DNA of 64,000 nucleotides from Streptomyces sp. AA1529 (GTDB lineage: Bacteria > Actinomycetota > Actinomycetes > Streptomycetales > Streptomycetaceae): positions 62,001-126,000 of the forward strand of contig NZ_ALAP01000015.1 in the NCBI RefSeq assembly GCF_000280905.1, read 5' to 3'. The first letter of the stretch is position 1, and the number at the start of each line of letters is the position of its first letter. Shown in pieces: positions 1 to 8,510 of the stretch. The notes under the pieces are model-generated. The model was not told where the DNA came from. It ran no database searches and saw only the letters and a list, made by a program, of their open reading frames with translations. The translations under genes were made by a program, and so were the position numbers.

Positions 1-863
1 ACGGGCGGTACGTCTCCGCCGTCGTGGTCCTCGCGCTGCTGGCGCTGCTGATCCGCGCCTTCGCCACCGCGGAGGGGCTGCGCTGGCAGGCGGTGGGGGA
101 CTTCTTCTTCAACGACCAGATCCTCGAGGGCGTCCGCAACACGCTGGTCGTCAGCGTGCTCTCGATGCTCATGGGGCTGGTGCTGGGGATCGTCCTGGCC
201 GTCATGCGGATGTCGAAGAACCCGGTGACCTCGTCCGTCGCCTGGGGCTACATCTGGTTCTTCCGCGGCACACCCGTCTATGTGCAGCTGCTGCTCTGGT
301 TCAACCTGGCGCTGATCTTCCCGGTGCTGAACCTGATGCCGCTCTACAAGGACGAGATGACCGACGTCATGACCCCGTTCATGGCGGCGCTCCTGGGCCT
401 GGGGCTGAACGAGGCCGCCTACATGGCGGAGATCTGCCGGGCGGGCATCCAGTCCGTCGACGAGGGCCAGACCGAGGCGTCCCAGGCGCTGGGGATGACC
501 CAGGGCCAGAACATGCGGCGCATCGTGCTCCCGCAGGCGATGCGGGTGATCGTGCCGCCCACCGGCAACGAGTTCATCAACCTGCTGAAGACCTCCTCGC
601 TCTGTTCGGTCGTGATGTACGAGGAACTGCTGCGCAAGGCGCAGAACATCGGCAACAACTCCAGCGCCGTCGTCGAGATGCTGCTGGTCGCCACCATCTG
701 GTACCTGGTCATCACCAGCATCTTCAGCGTGGGCCAGTACTACCTGGAGCGGCGCTACGCGCGCGGCTCCCTGCGCCAACTGCCCGAGACCCCGTGGCAG
801 CGCGTACGCAAGAACGTCTTCGCCTTCGGGCGCGGCACCGGATCGGGGGCGCAGGGCGCATGA
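1..863 (+). CDS. Amino-acid ABC transporter permease (5' end outside the window)
   Basis: Inner-membrane permease of a polar amino-acid ABC importer (HisM/GlnP type), pairing with the ATPase that follows. The reading frame is open from base 3, so the true start lies left of the window; the GTG at 24 is inside the first visible membrane helix and should not be taken as the start. Hydrophobic segments alternate with short loops, and the family's EAA-like cytoplasmic loop is seen in the stretch [15 protein letters not shown], which contacts the ATPase. The preceding [16 protein letters not shown] pattern is typical of the His/Glu/Gln subfamily. The stop overlaps the next start by four bases (ATGA), showing translational coupling. 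Substrate cannot be read from the sequence; no solute-binding protein is visible because it would be upstream. Confidence 0.93.
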   Translation, partial: GRYVSAVVVLALLALLIRAFATAEGLRWQAVGDFFFNDQILEGVRNTLVVSVLSMLMGLVLGIVLAVMRMSKNPVTSSVAWGYIWFFRGTPVYVQLLLWFNLALIFPVLNLMPLYKDEMTDVMTPFMAALLGLGLNEAAYMAEICRAGIQSVDEGQTEASQALGMTQGQNMRRIVLPQAMRVIVPPTGNEFINLLKTSSLCSVVMYEELLRKAQNIGNNSSAVVEMLLVATIWYLVITSIFSVGQYYLERRYARGSLRQLPETPWQRVRKNVFAFGRGTGSGAQGA

Positions 864-1651
864 GCACGTCGGTCAAGAAGAAGGAGAGCGGCGGCCCGAT
901 GGTCAGGGCCGAGCGCGTCTGCAAGTCGTTCGGCCACGTCGAGGTCCTCAAGGGCATCGACCTGGAGGTGAAGACCGGCGAGGTGTTCTGCATCGTCGGT
1001 CCGTCCGGGTCCGGCAAGTCCACCTTCCTGCGGTGCATCAACCACCTGGAGAAGATCAACGCCGGCCGGCTGTACGTGGACGGCACGCTCGTCGGGTACC
1101 GCGAGAAGGGCGGCAGGCTCTACGAACTGCGGGACCGCGAGGTGGCGGCCCAGCGCCGCGGCATCGGGATGGTCTTCCAGCGCTTCAACCTCTTCCCGCA
1201 CATGACCGCGGTGGAGAACGTGATGGAGGCACCCGTCCAGGTCAAGCGGACCCCGCGGGCCGAGGCACGCAAGCGGGCCGCGGAACTGCTGGACCGGGTG
1301 GGGCTGGCCGACAAGATCGACTCGTTCCCCGCGCAGCTGTCCGGCGGTCAGCAGCAGCGCGTCGCCATCGCGCGGGCGCTGGCCATGGACCCCAAGCTGA
1401 TGCTCTTCGACGAGCCGACCTCTGCGCTGGACCCGGAGCTGGTCGGCGAGGTGCTGGACGTGATGAAGGCGCTGGCCCGGGACGGGATGACGATGGTGGT
1501 CGTCACCCACGAGATGGGCTTCGCGCGGGAGGTCGGCGACTCGCTGGTGTTCATGGACGGCGGCGTCGTCGTCGAGTCCGGCAACCCCCGGGACGTCCTC
1601 ACCGACCCGCAGCACGAGCGCACCAAGTCGTTCCTCTCGAAGGTGCTCTAG
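860..1651 (+). CDS. Amino-acid ABC transporter ATP-binding protein
   Basis: Cytoplasmic ATPase subunit of a polar amino-acid importer, GlnQ/HisP family, about 263 residues. Visible motifs are Walker [11 protein letters not shown]-loop region [14 protein letters not shown], the ABC signature LSGGQQQR and Walker [13 protein letters not shown] followed by the H-loop [13 protein letters not shown], all in the usual order and spacing. An upstream in-frame ATG at 794 would add 22 residues lying inside the permease gene; the ATG at 860 was chosen because it overlaps the permease stop (ATGA) and gives a normal N-terminus, apart from a Lys-rich lead of about 12 residues. Forms an operon with the permease and drives uptake by ATP hydrolysis. 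A GC-rich hairpin follows at 1666-1709. Confidence 0.96.
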   Translation: MSTSVKKKESGGPMVRAERVCKSFGHVEVLKGIDLEVKTGEVFCIVGPSGSGKSTFLRCINHLEKINAGRLYVDGTLVGYREKGGRLYELRDREVAAQRRGIGMVFQRFNLFPHMTAVENVMEAPVQVKRTPRAEARKRAAELLDRVGLADKIDSFPAQLSGGQQQRVAIARALAMDPKLMLFDEPTSALDPELVGEVLDVMKALARDGMTMVVVTHEMGFAREVGDSLVFMDGGVVVESGNPRDVLTDPQHERTKSFLSKVL

Positions 1652-1665
1652 ACCGCCGTCCGCCG

Positions 1666-1709
1666 GGAACCGCGGCCCGCCCCGCCGGGCCGGGACGGAC
1701 CGCGGTTCC
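1666..1709 (+). terminator. Hairpin after the ABC transporter operon
   Basis: GGAACCGCGG at 1666-1675 is the exact reverse complement of CCGCGGTTCC at 1700-1709, with a GC-rich 24-base centre that can fold further. It lies 15 bases after the ATPase stop. There is no U-tract, as is common for Streptomyces terminators, so the call rests on stem strength and position. Confidence 0.5.
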
Positions 1710-1736
1710 TGGAATACCGGCCCGCGGTGTGATGCT

Positions 1737-2651
1737 GTGTCCGCCATGGCACATCACGCATCCCTGGGCAGGGTCGGCATCTGGGCCTCCGCACTGCGTA
1801 CCGACGACGCCGCGCGGCGCCCCCTGGTCGAAGAGGCCGCCGCCGAACTCGACGAGCTGGGCTACGGCACGCTGTGGATCGGCGGCAGTCCCTCGCCGGA
1901 CATGGCGCAGCGGCTGCTGGCCGCCACCTCGCGGGCGACGGTCGGCACCAGCATCCTCAACATCTGGGAGCACGCGGCTGTCGAGGTCGCCGCGCGGCAC
2001 GCGCAGTTGACGGACGAGTACGGCGGCCGCTTCCTGCTCGGTCTCGGGGTCAGCCACGCGGAGACGCGCAGCGGGCACGCGCTGGACCATCCGCTGGCCG
2101 GCCGGCCGCGGTCGGCCATGCGCTCCTATCTCGACACGCTCGACAACGCGCCGCGTCCGGTGCCCGCCGCCGGGCGCGCGCTGGCGGCGCTCGGGCCGAA
2201 GATGCTGCAGTTGGCCGCCGAGCGGTCGCTGGGCGCGCTGCCCTACCTCGTCACCGTCGAACACACCGCGGAGGCCCGCGACATCCTCGGCGCCGACCCG
2301 CTGCTGGCCCCCGAGCTGAAGGTGGTCCTGCAAGGGCCGGGCGCCGACCCGGCCGCGGCGTACGCCACCGCGCGCGACTACCTCTCCCGGTACCTGGCCC
2401 TGGCCAACTACCGCAACAGCCTGCTCCGGCTCGGCTTCGCGGAGTCCGACTTCGACGGCGGCGGCAGCGACCGGCTCGTCGACGCGCTGTTCGCCATCGG
2501 CGACGCCGAGGCGGTACGCGCGAAGGCGGACTCGTTCCTGGCGGCGGGCGCCGACCACGTCGCCCTCCAGGTGGTCACCGCCGCCACCGGCACCGACCTC
2601 CCTCGGGAGGAGTGGCGCGCGCTGGCCGCGGCGATGCCGCTGCGGGACTGA
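1737..2651 (+). CDS. LLM-class F420-dependent oxidoreductase (TIGR03620-like)
   Basis: Predicted cytoplasmic luciferase-like TIM-barrel oxidoreductase that would use the deazaflavin F420 (or FMN). The N-terminal strand GRVGIWASAL, the segment GYGTLWIGGSPSPD and the later GTSILNIWEH and GRFLLGLGVSHA blocks are the usual markers of the actinobacterial LLM subfamily in which the two ends of the barrel are recognisable. Length of 304 residues is normal. Start is ambiguous: GTG at 1737 or ATG at 1746, neither with a strong ribosome site; the choice changes only three residues. It stands alone between a terminator-like hairpin and another hairpin at 2667-2698. Substrate unknown. Confidence 0.88.
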   Translation: MSAMAHHASLGRVGIWASALRTDDAARRPLVEEAAAELDELGYGTLWIGGSPSPDMAQRLLAATSRATVGTSILNIWEHAAVEVAARHAQLTDEYGGRFLLGLGVSHAETRSGHALDHPLAGRPRSAMRSYLDTLDNAPRPVPAAGRALAALGPKMLQLAAERSLGALPYLVTVEHTAEARDILGADPLLAPELKVVLQGPGADPAAAYATARDYLSRYLALANYRNSLLRLGFAESDFDGGGSDRLVDALFAIGDAEAVRAKADSFLAAGADHVALQVVTAATGTDLPREEWRALAAAMPLRD

Positions 2652-2666
2652 GGCCGCGGGACCGGG

Positions 2667-2698
2667 CGGCGGCCGGGGCGTTCCGGGCCCGGCCGCCG
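2667..2698. terminator. Hairpin after the LLM oxidoreductase
   Basis: An 11-base stem (GGCGGCCGGG at 2668-2677 with CCCGGCCGCC at 2688-2697, extended by one pair) encloses a 10-base loop just after the stop at 2651. No U-tract. Likely transcription terminator. Confidence 0.5.
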
Positions 2699-2777
2699 TG
2701 CGCCGACGGCGTGAGATCGGTCGCTCCGTGGCCGGATGGTCTGTCGGTGGGTCGGCGGGGCGGCGTAGCGTCGGGGC

Positions 2778-3740
2778 ATGTTTGCTGCTTACGCCGCTCG
2801 TATCGACAAGGAAGAGCCGCTCAGCGGGCTGGAGCTGGGGCAGAGGCCGGAGCCCAAGGTGCCTCCGGGATGGATGACCGTGGCGGTGAAGGCGGCGTCG
2901 CTCAACCACCACGACCTCTGGTCGCTGCGCGGCGTGGGGATCGGTGAGGAGTCGCTGCCGATGATCCTCGGCTGCGACGCGGCGGGGGTCGACGACGACG
3001 GCAACGAGGTCGTCCTGCACTCGGTCATCGGGCAGTCCGGCCACGGGGTCGGCCCGCGCGAGCCCCGCTCCATCCTGACGGAGCGCTACCAGGGCACGTT
3101 CGCGGAGCGGGTCGCGGTGCCCCAGTGGAACGTGCTGCCGAAACCGGCGGAGCTCTCCTTCGAGGAGGCGGCCTGCCTGCCGACGGCCTGGCTGACGGCC
3201 TATCGGATGCTGTTCACCAACGCCGGGGTCAGCCCGGGGGACTCGGTGCTGGTGCAGGGCGCGGGCGGCGGGGTCGCCACCGCCGCCATCGTGCTGGGCG
3301 CCGCCGCCGGGCTGCGGGTCTTCGCCACCAGCCGGGACGAGGCCAAGCGCAAGCGGGCCCTGGAGCTCGGCGCCGAGGCGGCGGTGGAGGCGGGTACCAG
3401 GCTGCCGCACAAGATGGACGCCGTGCTGGAGACGGTGGGCGCCGCCACCTGGTCGCACTCGGTCAAGTCGCTGCGCCCCGGGGGCACTCTGGTCATCTCC
3501 GGCGCCACCAGTGGTCCGAACCCGCCCGCGACCGAGCTGAACCGGATCTTCTTCCTGGAGCTGCGGGTGGTGGGCTCCACGATGGGCACCAAGGAGGAGT
3601 TGGCGGGGCTGCTGAACTTCTGCGCCGCCAAGGGGATCCGGCCCGTCATCGACTCCGTGCTCCCACTCGACCGGGCCCGGGACGGCTTCGCGAAGATGGC
3701 GGAGGGCGACCTGTTCGGCAAGGTCGTGCTGACGGTCTGA
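2778..3740 (+). CDS. Zinc-type alcohol dehydrogenase / quinone oxidoreductase family protein
   Basis: Medium-chain reductase of 320 residues. The N-terminal GroES-like half contains SLNHHDLWSLRG and LGCDAAG; the NAD(P)-binding Rossmann half begins at VLVQGAGGGVATAAIVLG and continues with FATSRDEAKRKRALELGA, the usual NADPH-reading region. The cysteine cluster of the structural zinc site is absent, so it is more likely a zinc-independent quinone or enoyl reductase than an alcohol dehydrogenase. The ATG at 2778 has no strong ribosome-binding sequence but begins the family N-terminus exactly. Monocistronic; the next gene converges on it. Natural substrate not predictable. Confidence 0.9.
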   Translation: MFAAYAARIDKEEPLSGLELGQRPEPKVPPGWMTVAVKAASLNHHDLWSLRGVGIGEESLPMILGCDAAGVDDDGNEVVLHSVIGQSGHGVGPREPRSILTERYQGTFAERVAVPQWNVLPKPAELSFEEAACLPTAWLTAYRMLFTNAGVSPGDSVLVQGAGGGVATAAIVLGAAAGLRVFATSRDEAKRKRALELGAEAAVEAGTRLPHKMDAVLETVGAATWSHSVKSLRPGGTLVISGATSGPNPPATELNRIFFLELRVVGSTMGTKEELAGLLNFCAAKGIRPVIDSVLPLDRARDGFAKMAEGDLFGKVVLTV

Positions 3741-3914
3741 GCCGCGGCCGCGCACGGTCGGCCGGGCCGCCGGGGTCCGGCCTTCGCGGTGTCCGGTCCG
3801 GTGCCGCCGGGCCGGGCACGCGGCGCGGTGCCGCGCCCGGTCGCACGGGGCCGGGCGGGGCCGCACGGGGTCGCGGGCGCGGGGACGGCCCCCGGACGGA
3901 CCGGGCCCGCGCCC

Positions 3915-4730
3915 TCACGCCGGAAGGGGCGGCGCGGTCCCGGAGGTCCGCGCGGTCCCGGCGGTGGCGCGGATCTTGGACTGGCCGTGTCCCAGGAGCT
4001 CCCAGTCGTCCATGAAGCGGGCGCGCAGGCCGTGCCGCGCGGCCAGCGCGGTCAGCGTCTCGGTCCGGTAGTAGAAGTCCTCGCGCAGCACGTGGTGCTC
4101 GGCACCGACCGTGCGGTCGAACGTGAAGTCGAAGAATCCGCCCGGCGCCAGCACCCGGCCCACGTGCGCGAAGCACTCCTCGATGACGTCGAGCGGCGAG
4201 TGCGAGAAGACGCTGTGCGCGTGGACGACGTCGAAGTGCGCGTCCGGCAGGAAGTCCAGTGTCAGATCCTGGGTAAGGGTCAGATGGGGAAGCTTGGCCT
4301 GGAGATTGCGCTCGGTCACCGTGCGTTTCGCGGCGATCAGCACGTCGGGGGAGATGTCGATGCCGTAGTAGTGGCCCGCGTCCAGATGCTCGATGAAGCG
4401 CCAGCCCGCACGCAGATTGCCGCAGCCGATGTCCAGCATCCGCGCCGACGGTGCCAGCCCGTGCCGCCGCAGATAGCTGAACTGCAGTTCGCCCAGCTTG
4501 AGCCACCCCTCGCGGGTCGCGCTGCCGACCGCGGCGTCCGGATCGCGCCGGGTGTCGGAGGCCATCACCGCGCGGTAGTAGCTGACATGGTCGCGGTGCC
4601 TGAACGCCAGCCACCGGTCGCGGCCCGCACGCCGGAGATGGCCGGGGACGCGCTGCGGGTGCGCCAGCGCGTACCGGGCCTTGTGGGCGAGGGCGGTGCG
4701 GTCGGCGACGAGGTTCTTCCTGCTGGCCAT
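3915..4730 (-). CDS. SAM-dependent class I methyltransferase
   Basis: Predicted cytoplasmic methyltransferase. Motif I is seen as MLDIGCGNLRAGW, followed by the acidic end of strand 2 in YYGIDISPDVL; the post-motif region FDVVHAHSVFSH and GRVLAPGGFFDFTF completes a Rossmann methyltransferase core. The start at 4730 is preceded by GGAG with five bases of spacing; a longer frame upstream to 4889 is Arg/Pro-rich and was discarded. The first 60 residues are basic (RKNLVADRTALAHKARY), a feature shared with methyltransferases that act on lipids or glycans in cell-surface clusters, but there is no such cluster here. Isolated gene with about 500 bases of apparently empty sequence on its 5' side. Confidence 0.85.
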   Translation of the reverse strand: MASRKNLVADRTALAHKARYALAHPQRVPGHLRRAGRDRWLAFRHRDHVSYYRAVMASDTRRDPDAAVGSATREGWLKLGELQFSYLRRHGLAPSARMLDIGCGNLRAGWRFIEHLDAGHYYGIDISPDVLIAAKRTVTERNLQAKLPHLTLTQDLTLDFLPDAHFDVVHAHSVFSHSPLDVIEECFAHVGRVLAPGGFFDFTFDRTVGAEHHVLREDFYYRTETLTALAARHGLRARFMDDWELLGHGQSKIRATAGTARTSGTAPPLPA

Positions 4731-5231
4731 GCGGACTCCGGCGGCGAGGCGGTGGCACGGGCGGGGGACGGCGGCGGGCGGCGCCTCCGGTGCGCGGGCA
4801 CCGCGCCTGGCACCGCGAGTGCCCTGCCTTGAGTGTCGGCGGCTGCGGCCGCCGCCGCTCGCCCGGGCTCCGCCGTCCGGGGCGCGCACCCCCCGCAGGG
4901 GTGATCCGCGGCCGACGGGCAGGTCCGCGGAGGCGGCGGACCCCTGCTCGGAGGGCCTGCCCGGCGGACGCCGACGCGCGCCCCGGCACGGGGCCTGGCC
5001 CGTGCGCCGGCTCCCACGGCGATCCGCCCTCCTGCGGCGCCGTCCGGTGCGGTGGCGGTGCAGTCCGACGGCGGAGAAGGGAGGCCGCTGTGGTGCAGCG
5101 GGCGGCTCGAAGCGTTCGGCCGGGCCCAGGGCGACACACCTGGGCCCACGCTCCCAGGTCGCCTGGAGAGCGCCGACCGGACCCCGCGGGAACGCCCGAT
5201 TCAGCAGGATGTGGGCTCGCAGGGCGCGGAG
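4731..5231. other. Intergenic stretch without a convincing gene
   Basis: GC-rich spacer between two minus-strand genes. Open frames here are Arg/Pro/Ala-rich shadows with no family resemblance. It must hold the promoter of the methyltransferase near its left end. A 9-bp hairpin, GGGCCCAGG at 5122-5130 with CCTGGGCCC at 5139-5147, lies about 85 bases after the stop of the HAAS gene and may be its terminator. Confidence 0.5.
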
Positions 5232-5870
5232 TCAGCCCGCGTGCGTGAGGCAGCGGCGGGACACTCGGACGGAGGTGCCCAGCACGGCGTGCGAGGCGGC
5301 GGACAGTGCCCCCGCGAGCAGCAGCAGCGGCCAGTGCGCGGTGGCGGCGGCGGTGCAGCTCAGGACCAGCGTGGCGGCTGCCATACCGGCGCTCGCGCCG
5401 GTTCCCGTCCAGGCGACCAGGCGCGGCAGCGCCTCCGGGACGCCGAACCGGCGCGCCGCCGGGCCACCGGTCGCGGTCAGGGCGGCCGCTGCCAGCAGCG
5501 CGCTGACGGTGGCGAGGATCGCCAGCGGAGCGGCTGCCGCGCCCAGCGCCGTGCGCGCCAGCGCCCAGCACACCAGCAGCAGCGGGGCGCAGAGCGCGGC
5601 CGCACGCGAGGTCTGCCGGGTCTGGGCGAGCGCCAGCTCCCGTCGGCACTCGGGCGCCAGTTCGGCCACCGGTCCGAAGTCGCGCACGGCGCGGTGGGCG
5701 GCGTCGGTGCGCGGTACGCCCTCCCGGACGTAGGCGTCCGTCGCGTCCAGCAGCCCGTGGTGGATCTCCTCGACCATCCGGGACGCGGCCCGGGCGGGCC
5801 CCGGCAGTGCCGCTCGCAGCTGGGCGGTGTAGACGAGCAGCGGGTCGCGGAACTGCTGCGGCGCGCTCAT
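5232..5870 (-). CDS. HAAS-domain membrane protein coupled to PadR
   Basis: Membrane protein of 212 residues. Residues about 10-75 (FRDPLLVYTAQLRAALP, then VEEIHHGLLDATDAYVREG and RAVRDFGPV) match the helical HAAS or permease-prefix domain that is encoded next to PadR regulators throughout Gram-positive bacteria. The rest is four to five hydrophobic helices (AALCAPLLLVCWALARTAL, PLAILATVSALLAAAALT, ASAGMAAATLVLS, HWPLLLLAGALSAAS). The start at 5870 overlaps the padR stop by four bases, so the two are translationally coupled. Known of the family: the HAAS protein is thought to sense or signal together with PadR; no transporter partner is present here, so the role is inferred. Confidence 0.85.
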   Translation of the reverse strand: MSAPQQFRDPLLVYTAQLRAALPGPARAASRMVEEIHHGLLDATDAYVREGVPRTDAAHRAVRDFGPVAELAPECRRELALAQTRQTSRAAALCAPLLLVCWALARTALGAAAAPLAILATVSALLAAAALTATGGPAARRFGVPEALPRLVAWTGTGASAGMAAATLVLSCTAAATAHWPLLLLAGALSAASHAVLGTSVRVSRRCLTHAG

Positions 5871-6259
5871 GTCGCGGGCCGGTGCCGGGCCGGTCCCAGG
5901 GATGCCGGGCCGCCGGCCGCCGGAGTGTTCCCGGTCGGCGTCGACGGGTCGAGCACCGCGCCGATCGCCGCGGTGAACTGCCGCCACCCGGTGCGCTCGT
6001 CCGCGAGCGTCCGCCGCCCGGCACCGGTGAGGGCGTAGCAGCGCCTGCGCCGTTCGCCGACGGACTGCCAGTCGCCGGCCAGCAGGCCCAGCCGCTCCAG
6101 CCGGTTGAGCGCGGGATAGACCGTGCCCGTCCGCAGCTCCAGCACCCCGCCGCTGCGCTCCTGGACCGCGGTGATGATCGCGTATCCGTGCAGCGGTCCG
6201 TCCTCGAGCGCGGCCAGCAGCAGCCCGTCCAGATGTCCGCGTACCGCTTCCGTCTTCAT
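5867..6259 (-). CDS. PadR-family transcriptional regulator
   Basis: DNA-binding repressor of 130 residues. The winged helix is clear: LLLAALEDGPLHGYAIITAVQ, then LRTGTVYPALNRLERLGLL with the hallmark GTVYPAL segment, and the wing RRRRCYALTGAGRRTL. The C-terminal 35 residues are Pro/Gly-rich and lack the dimerisation helix of long PadR proteins, so this is the short (PadR-s2-like) class. First gene of a two-gene unit with the HAAS protein. An AT-rich region with two palindromes lies immediately upstream and is the likely operator, giving autoregulation and possibly control of the divergent membrane gene at 6388. Confidence 0.93.
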   Translation of the reverse strand: MKTEAVRGHLDGLLLAALEDGPLHGYAIITAVQERSGGVLELRTGTVYPALNRLERLGLLAGDWQSVGERRRRCYALTGAGRRTLADERTGWRQFTAAIGAVLDPSTPTGNTPAAGGPASLGPARHRPAT

Positions 6260-6278
6260 GAGCGGAGTGTAGGCAGAG

Positions 6279-6317
6279 AATATATTGCTGTGCTACCTAT
6301 TGCCTGCCAATGTATTG
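6279..6317. promoter_or_regulatory. Probable PadR operator between divergent genes
   Basis: The only AT-rich patch for kilobases. It contains the self-complementary AATATATT at 6279-6286 and the inverted repeat CAAT-GT-ATTG at 6308-6317, placed 20 and 49 bases upstream of the padR start. PadR sites are typically AT-rich dyads in such positions. Which of the two is bound is inference. Confidence 0.5.
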
Positions 6318-6387
6318 CAGGGGTGTCGGTGTCCACGGCGGACACGTCGGCGCCCCTGCTCCCTCGCCCTGCCGAATCGGAGCCCCG

Positions 6388-6903
6388 GTGACCGAGTTGC
6401 TGCTCTCCCTGCACGTGCTGGCCGCGATCCTGGCGGTGGGGCCGATCTCCGTCACCGCCTCGATGTTCCCGCGCAGAGCCCGGGAGCTGCTCGCTGCCGG
6501 CTCCTCCGGTGACCCGGGTGGCGAGACCCCGCCCGGCGGTGCGGCGGGCGCGGCCCTGCTGCACCGTGTCTGCCGGGCCTACGCCGTCTTCGGTGTGGCC
6601 GTACCGGTCTTCGGTGTGGCCACCGGTGCCCGGCTCGGGGTCCTCGCCGACGCCTGGCTGCTCGCATCCGTCGTCCTGACGGCCCTCGCCGCTGTCCTCC
6701 TGGGCGCGGTCGTCCTGCCCCGGCAGGCGCGACTGCTGGGTGCGGCCGGTGTCGGCCTCGACGAGGGCGAGGCCGTGCCGGAGATACCCGACCCGCGTGC
6801 CGCAGCGGCCCGACTGGCCATGGTGACCGGCGTCTTCAACCTGCTGTGGGCGGCGGTGGTCGTCCTGATGATCCTCCGCCCGGGCTCGACCACGAGCGTC
6901 TGA
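6388..6903 (+). CDS. DUF2269-like integral membrane protein
   Basis: Four-helix inner-membrane protein of 171 residues: LLLSLHVLAAILAVGPISVTA, YAVFGVAVPVFGVATGA, WLLASVVLTALAAVLLGAVVL and MVTGVFNLLWAAVVVLMIL. The N-terminal His in helix 1 (LHVLAAI) and the overall plan resemble DUF2269 and related small membrane proteins of unknown function. The GTG at 6388 is supported by GGAG five bases upstream; the longer frame from 6310 was rejected because its first 26 residues lie in the operator region and are not protein-like. Divergent from padR, so it may be under the same operator. Confidence 0.75.
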   Translation: MTELLLSLHVLAAILAVGPISVTASMFPRRARELLAAGSSGDPGGETPPGGAAGAALLHRVCRAYAVFGVAVPVFGVATGARLGVLADAWLLASVVLTALAAVLLGAVVLPRQARLLGAAGVGLDEGEAVPEIPDPRAAAARLAMVTGVFNLLWAAVVVLMILRPGSTTSV

Positions 6904-6975
6904 CCTCGCGCCCGCGGCGACCGGACCCCCGGGCGGGGTCCGGCGCCGCGAACGGGCCGGCGCCCGGCGCCCGGT

Positions 6976-7554
6976 TCAGCGCTCCCGCTGGTAGGTGGTC
7001 ATGCTGATGCCCGACGCGAAGTCGCGGGTGGTGACGGGCCGGAACGGGGTCGGTGCGAACGCGCCGTCGAGGAGCGGGACTCCGGCACGGGCCAGCCGGG
7101 GGCTGCGCTTGATCATCAGCTCGTCGATCTCCTCCACCAGCGAGCCTGCCAGCTTCCCGCCGCCCGCGAGCCAGATGTCCTGGCCCTGTTGCTGTTTGAG
7201 TTCCTGTACGACCTCGACCGGGTCCCGGTCCCGCACGATCTCCACCTCCGGGTCCGTCCCGGGCGGCAGCGTGCGGGAGAAGACGATCTGCCGCAGATGC
7301 GCGTACGGGCTGATGATGCCCTGGCCGAGTGCGGGCTCGTAGGTGCCGCGGCCCATCAGTACCGTGTCGAAGCGCCGGTTCGGGGTCTCCTGCAGGCCCA
7401 TCGCCGCCCGGGCGGGGGTGGGGATCGTCTCGGGCAGGTTCTCCACGGTCGCCGAGACGAAGTCGTCCGGCACCGGGAAGAAGTCGTACTCGCCCTGCGG
7501 GCCCGCGATGAGCCCGTCGATCGTGACGGCGACGTAGTAGACGAGTTTGCGCAT
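6976..7554 (-). CDS. RibD C-terminal / dihydrofolate-reductase-like protein
   Basis: NADPH-dependent reductase fold of 192 residues. Family markers are the start KLVYYVAVTIDGLIAGPQGEYDFFP, the central TVLMGRGTYEP, FSRTLPPG and the nucleotide-binding loop IWLAGGGKLAGSL. Proteins of this group are common in Streptomyces and their substrate is unknown; they do not replace FolA. AAGGAG sits seven bases before the ATG. It is transcribed away from a TetR gene at 7774, with a strong palindrome between the two, so it is the likely target of that regulator. Confidence 0.9.
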   Translation of the reverse strand: MRKLVYYVAVTIDGLIAGPQGEYDFFPVPDDFVSATVENLPETIPTPARAAMGLQETPNRRFDTVLMGRGTYEPALGQGIISPYAHLRQIVFSRTLPPGTDPEVEIVRDRDPVEVVQELKQQQGQDIWLAGGGKLAGSLVEEIDELMIKRSPRLARAGVPLLDGAFAPTPFRPVTTRDFASGISMTTYQRER

Positions 7555-7660
7555 GGGGTTGCTCCTTCGTGGCGATGACTTGCTCTGCCGGGGGCGGGTG
7601 AGGTGCCGCGGTCCCGTTCTCCGTGCCCTTGCAGGCGAGGAACCTCGCGAGCGCTCTGCG

Positions 7661-7715
7661 CTTCACTCGGAGTACTCTGGTTGGAGTGGTTTGAACGTAG
7701 TACTTCAAGTGAAGT
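7661..7715. promoter_or_regulatory. TetR operator between the DHFR-like gene and its divergent regulator
   Basis: A perfect dyad ACTTCA-AG-TGAAGT spans 7702-7715. A second CTTCACT at 7661-7667 faces AGTGAAG at 7708-7714, and AGTACT-type boxes recur at 7671 and 7700, so two related half-site clusters flank an AT-richer core. The position, 58 bases before the tetR start and 147 before the DHFR-like start, is what is expected for a shared operator. Confidence 0.7.
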
Positions 7716-7773
7716 GGTGCAAGGGGGTTCGGTGCGGACCCGCGGAAACCTTCAGGAGAACCAGGGAGTCGTC

Positions 7774-8391
7774 ATGCGGCAGAACACCGAGCGGCGCACC
7801 GCGCTGCTCGACGCGGCCATCGAGGTGCTGGCGCGGGAGGGCTCCCGCGGACTGACGCTGCGCGCCGTCGACAAGGAGGCCGGAGTGCCCACCGGCACCG
7901 CCTCCAACTACTTCGCCCACCGTGGCGACATGCTCACCCAGGCCATGCGCCGTACCCGCGAGCGGCTCACACCGGACGAAGCGGCCTTGGCGGCGCGGAT
8001 GAGCGCCCCGCGCACGCTCGGGCTCGAAGTGGAGCTGATGCGCGACCTGCTGGCCCGGATGCGCGCCGACCGCAGCAGCTATCTGGCCATGCTGGAACTG
8101 CGGCTGGAGGCCACCCGGCGTCCCGAACTGTACGAGGAGCTGTCCGGGTTCCTGCGCGCCGAGTTCGAGGGTCTGCTCGGCTATCACCGCGACGCCGGGA
8201 TGCCCGGCGACGACCTGGGCGTCGCCCTCCTCTACCTCGCCATGGCGGGCCTGCTGCTCGACGACATGACGGCCCCGGACATCCTGCGCGACCCCTTCGG
8301 CGCCGACCGCCTGATCCGGACGATGGTGTCCCGCGTCTTCGGCGACAGCGCGGCACCGGGTGGTGCGGGCGAGGAGGCGGGCGCCGACTGA
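7774..8391 (+). CDS. TetR-family transcriptional regulator
   Basis: One-component repressor of 205 residues. The helix-turn-helix is complete: RRTALLDAAIEVLAREGSRG, then LTLRAVDKEAGVPTGTASNYFAHRGDMLTQAM. The ligand domain is all-helical, with RSSYLAMLELRLEATRRPEL, typical of the TetR group with a Streptomyces C-terminal domain. The ATG at 7774 was chosen because GGAG lies five bases upstream and the sequence before it (from 7603) is not conserved in character and overlaps the operator. Likely represses itself and the divergent reductase gene through the 7702-7715 palindrome. Ligand unknown. Confidence 0.93.
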   Translation: MRQNTERRTALLDAAIEVLAREGSRGLTLRAVDKEAGVPTGTASNYFAHRGDMLTQAMRRTRERLTPDEAALAARMSAPRTLGLEVELMRDLLARMRADRSSYLAMLELRLEATRRPELYEELSGFLRAEFEGLLGYHRDAGMPGDDLGVALLYLAMAGLLLDDMTAPDILRDPFGADRLIRTMVSRVFGDSAAPGGAGEEAGAD

Positions 8392-8422
8392 CCGGTGGTC
8401 CCTCGCTGGACGTACGCACGAG

Positions 8423-8466
8423 GGAGCGGGCGGGTGGGAGGTGTGTTCCTCCCGCCCGCCCGCTCC
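8423..8466. terminator. Strong bidirectional hairpin terminator
   Basis: A 19-base stem (8423-8441 with 8448-8466; one G-T pair) closes a six-base loop TGTGTT. It sits between the convergent tetR gene (ends 8391) and SLT gene (ends 8511), so it can stop transcription from both sides. Confidence 0.8.
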
Positions 8467-8510
8467 GTGGCGCGTCGCCGGGGTGTGGCGGTGGTGTTGG
8501 TTTGTGTGTG

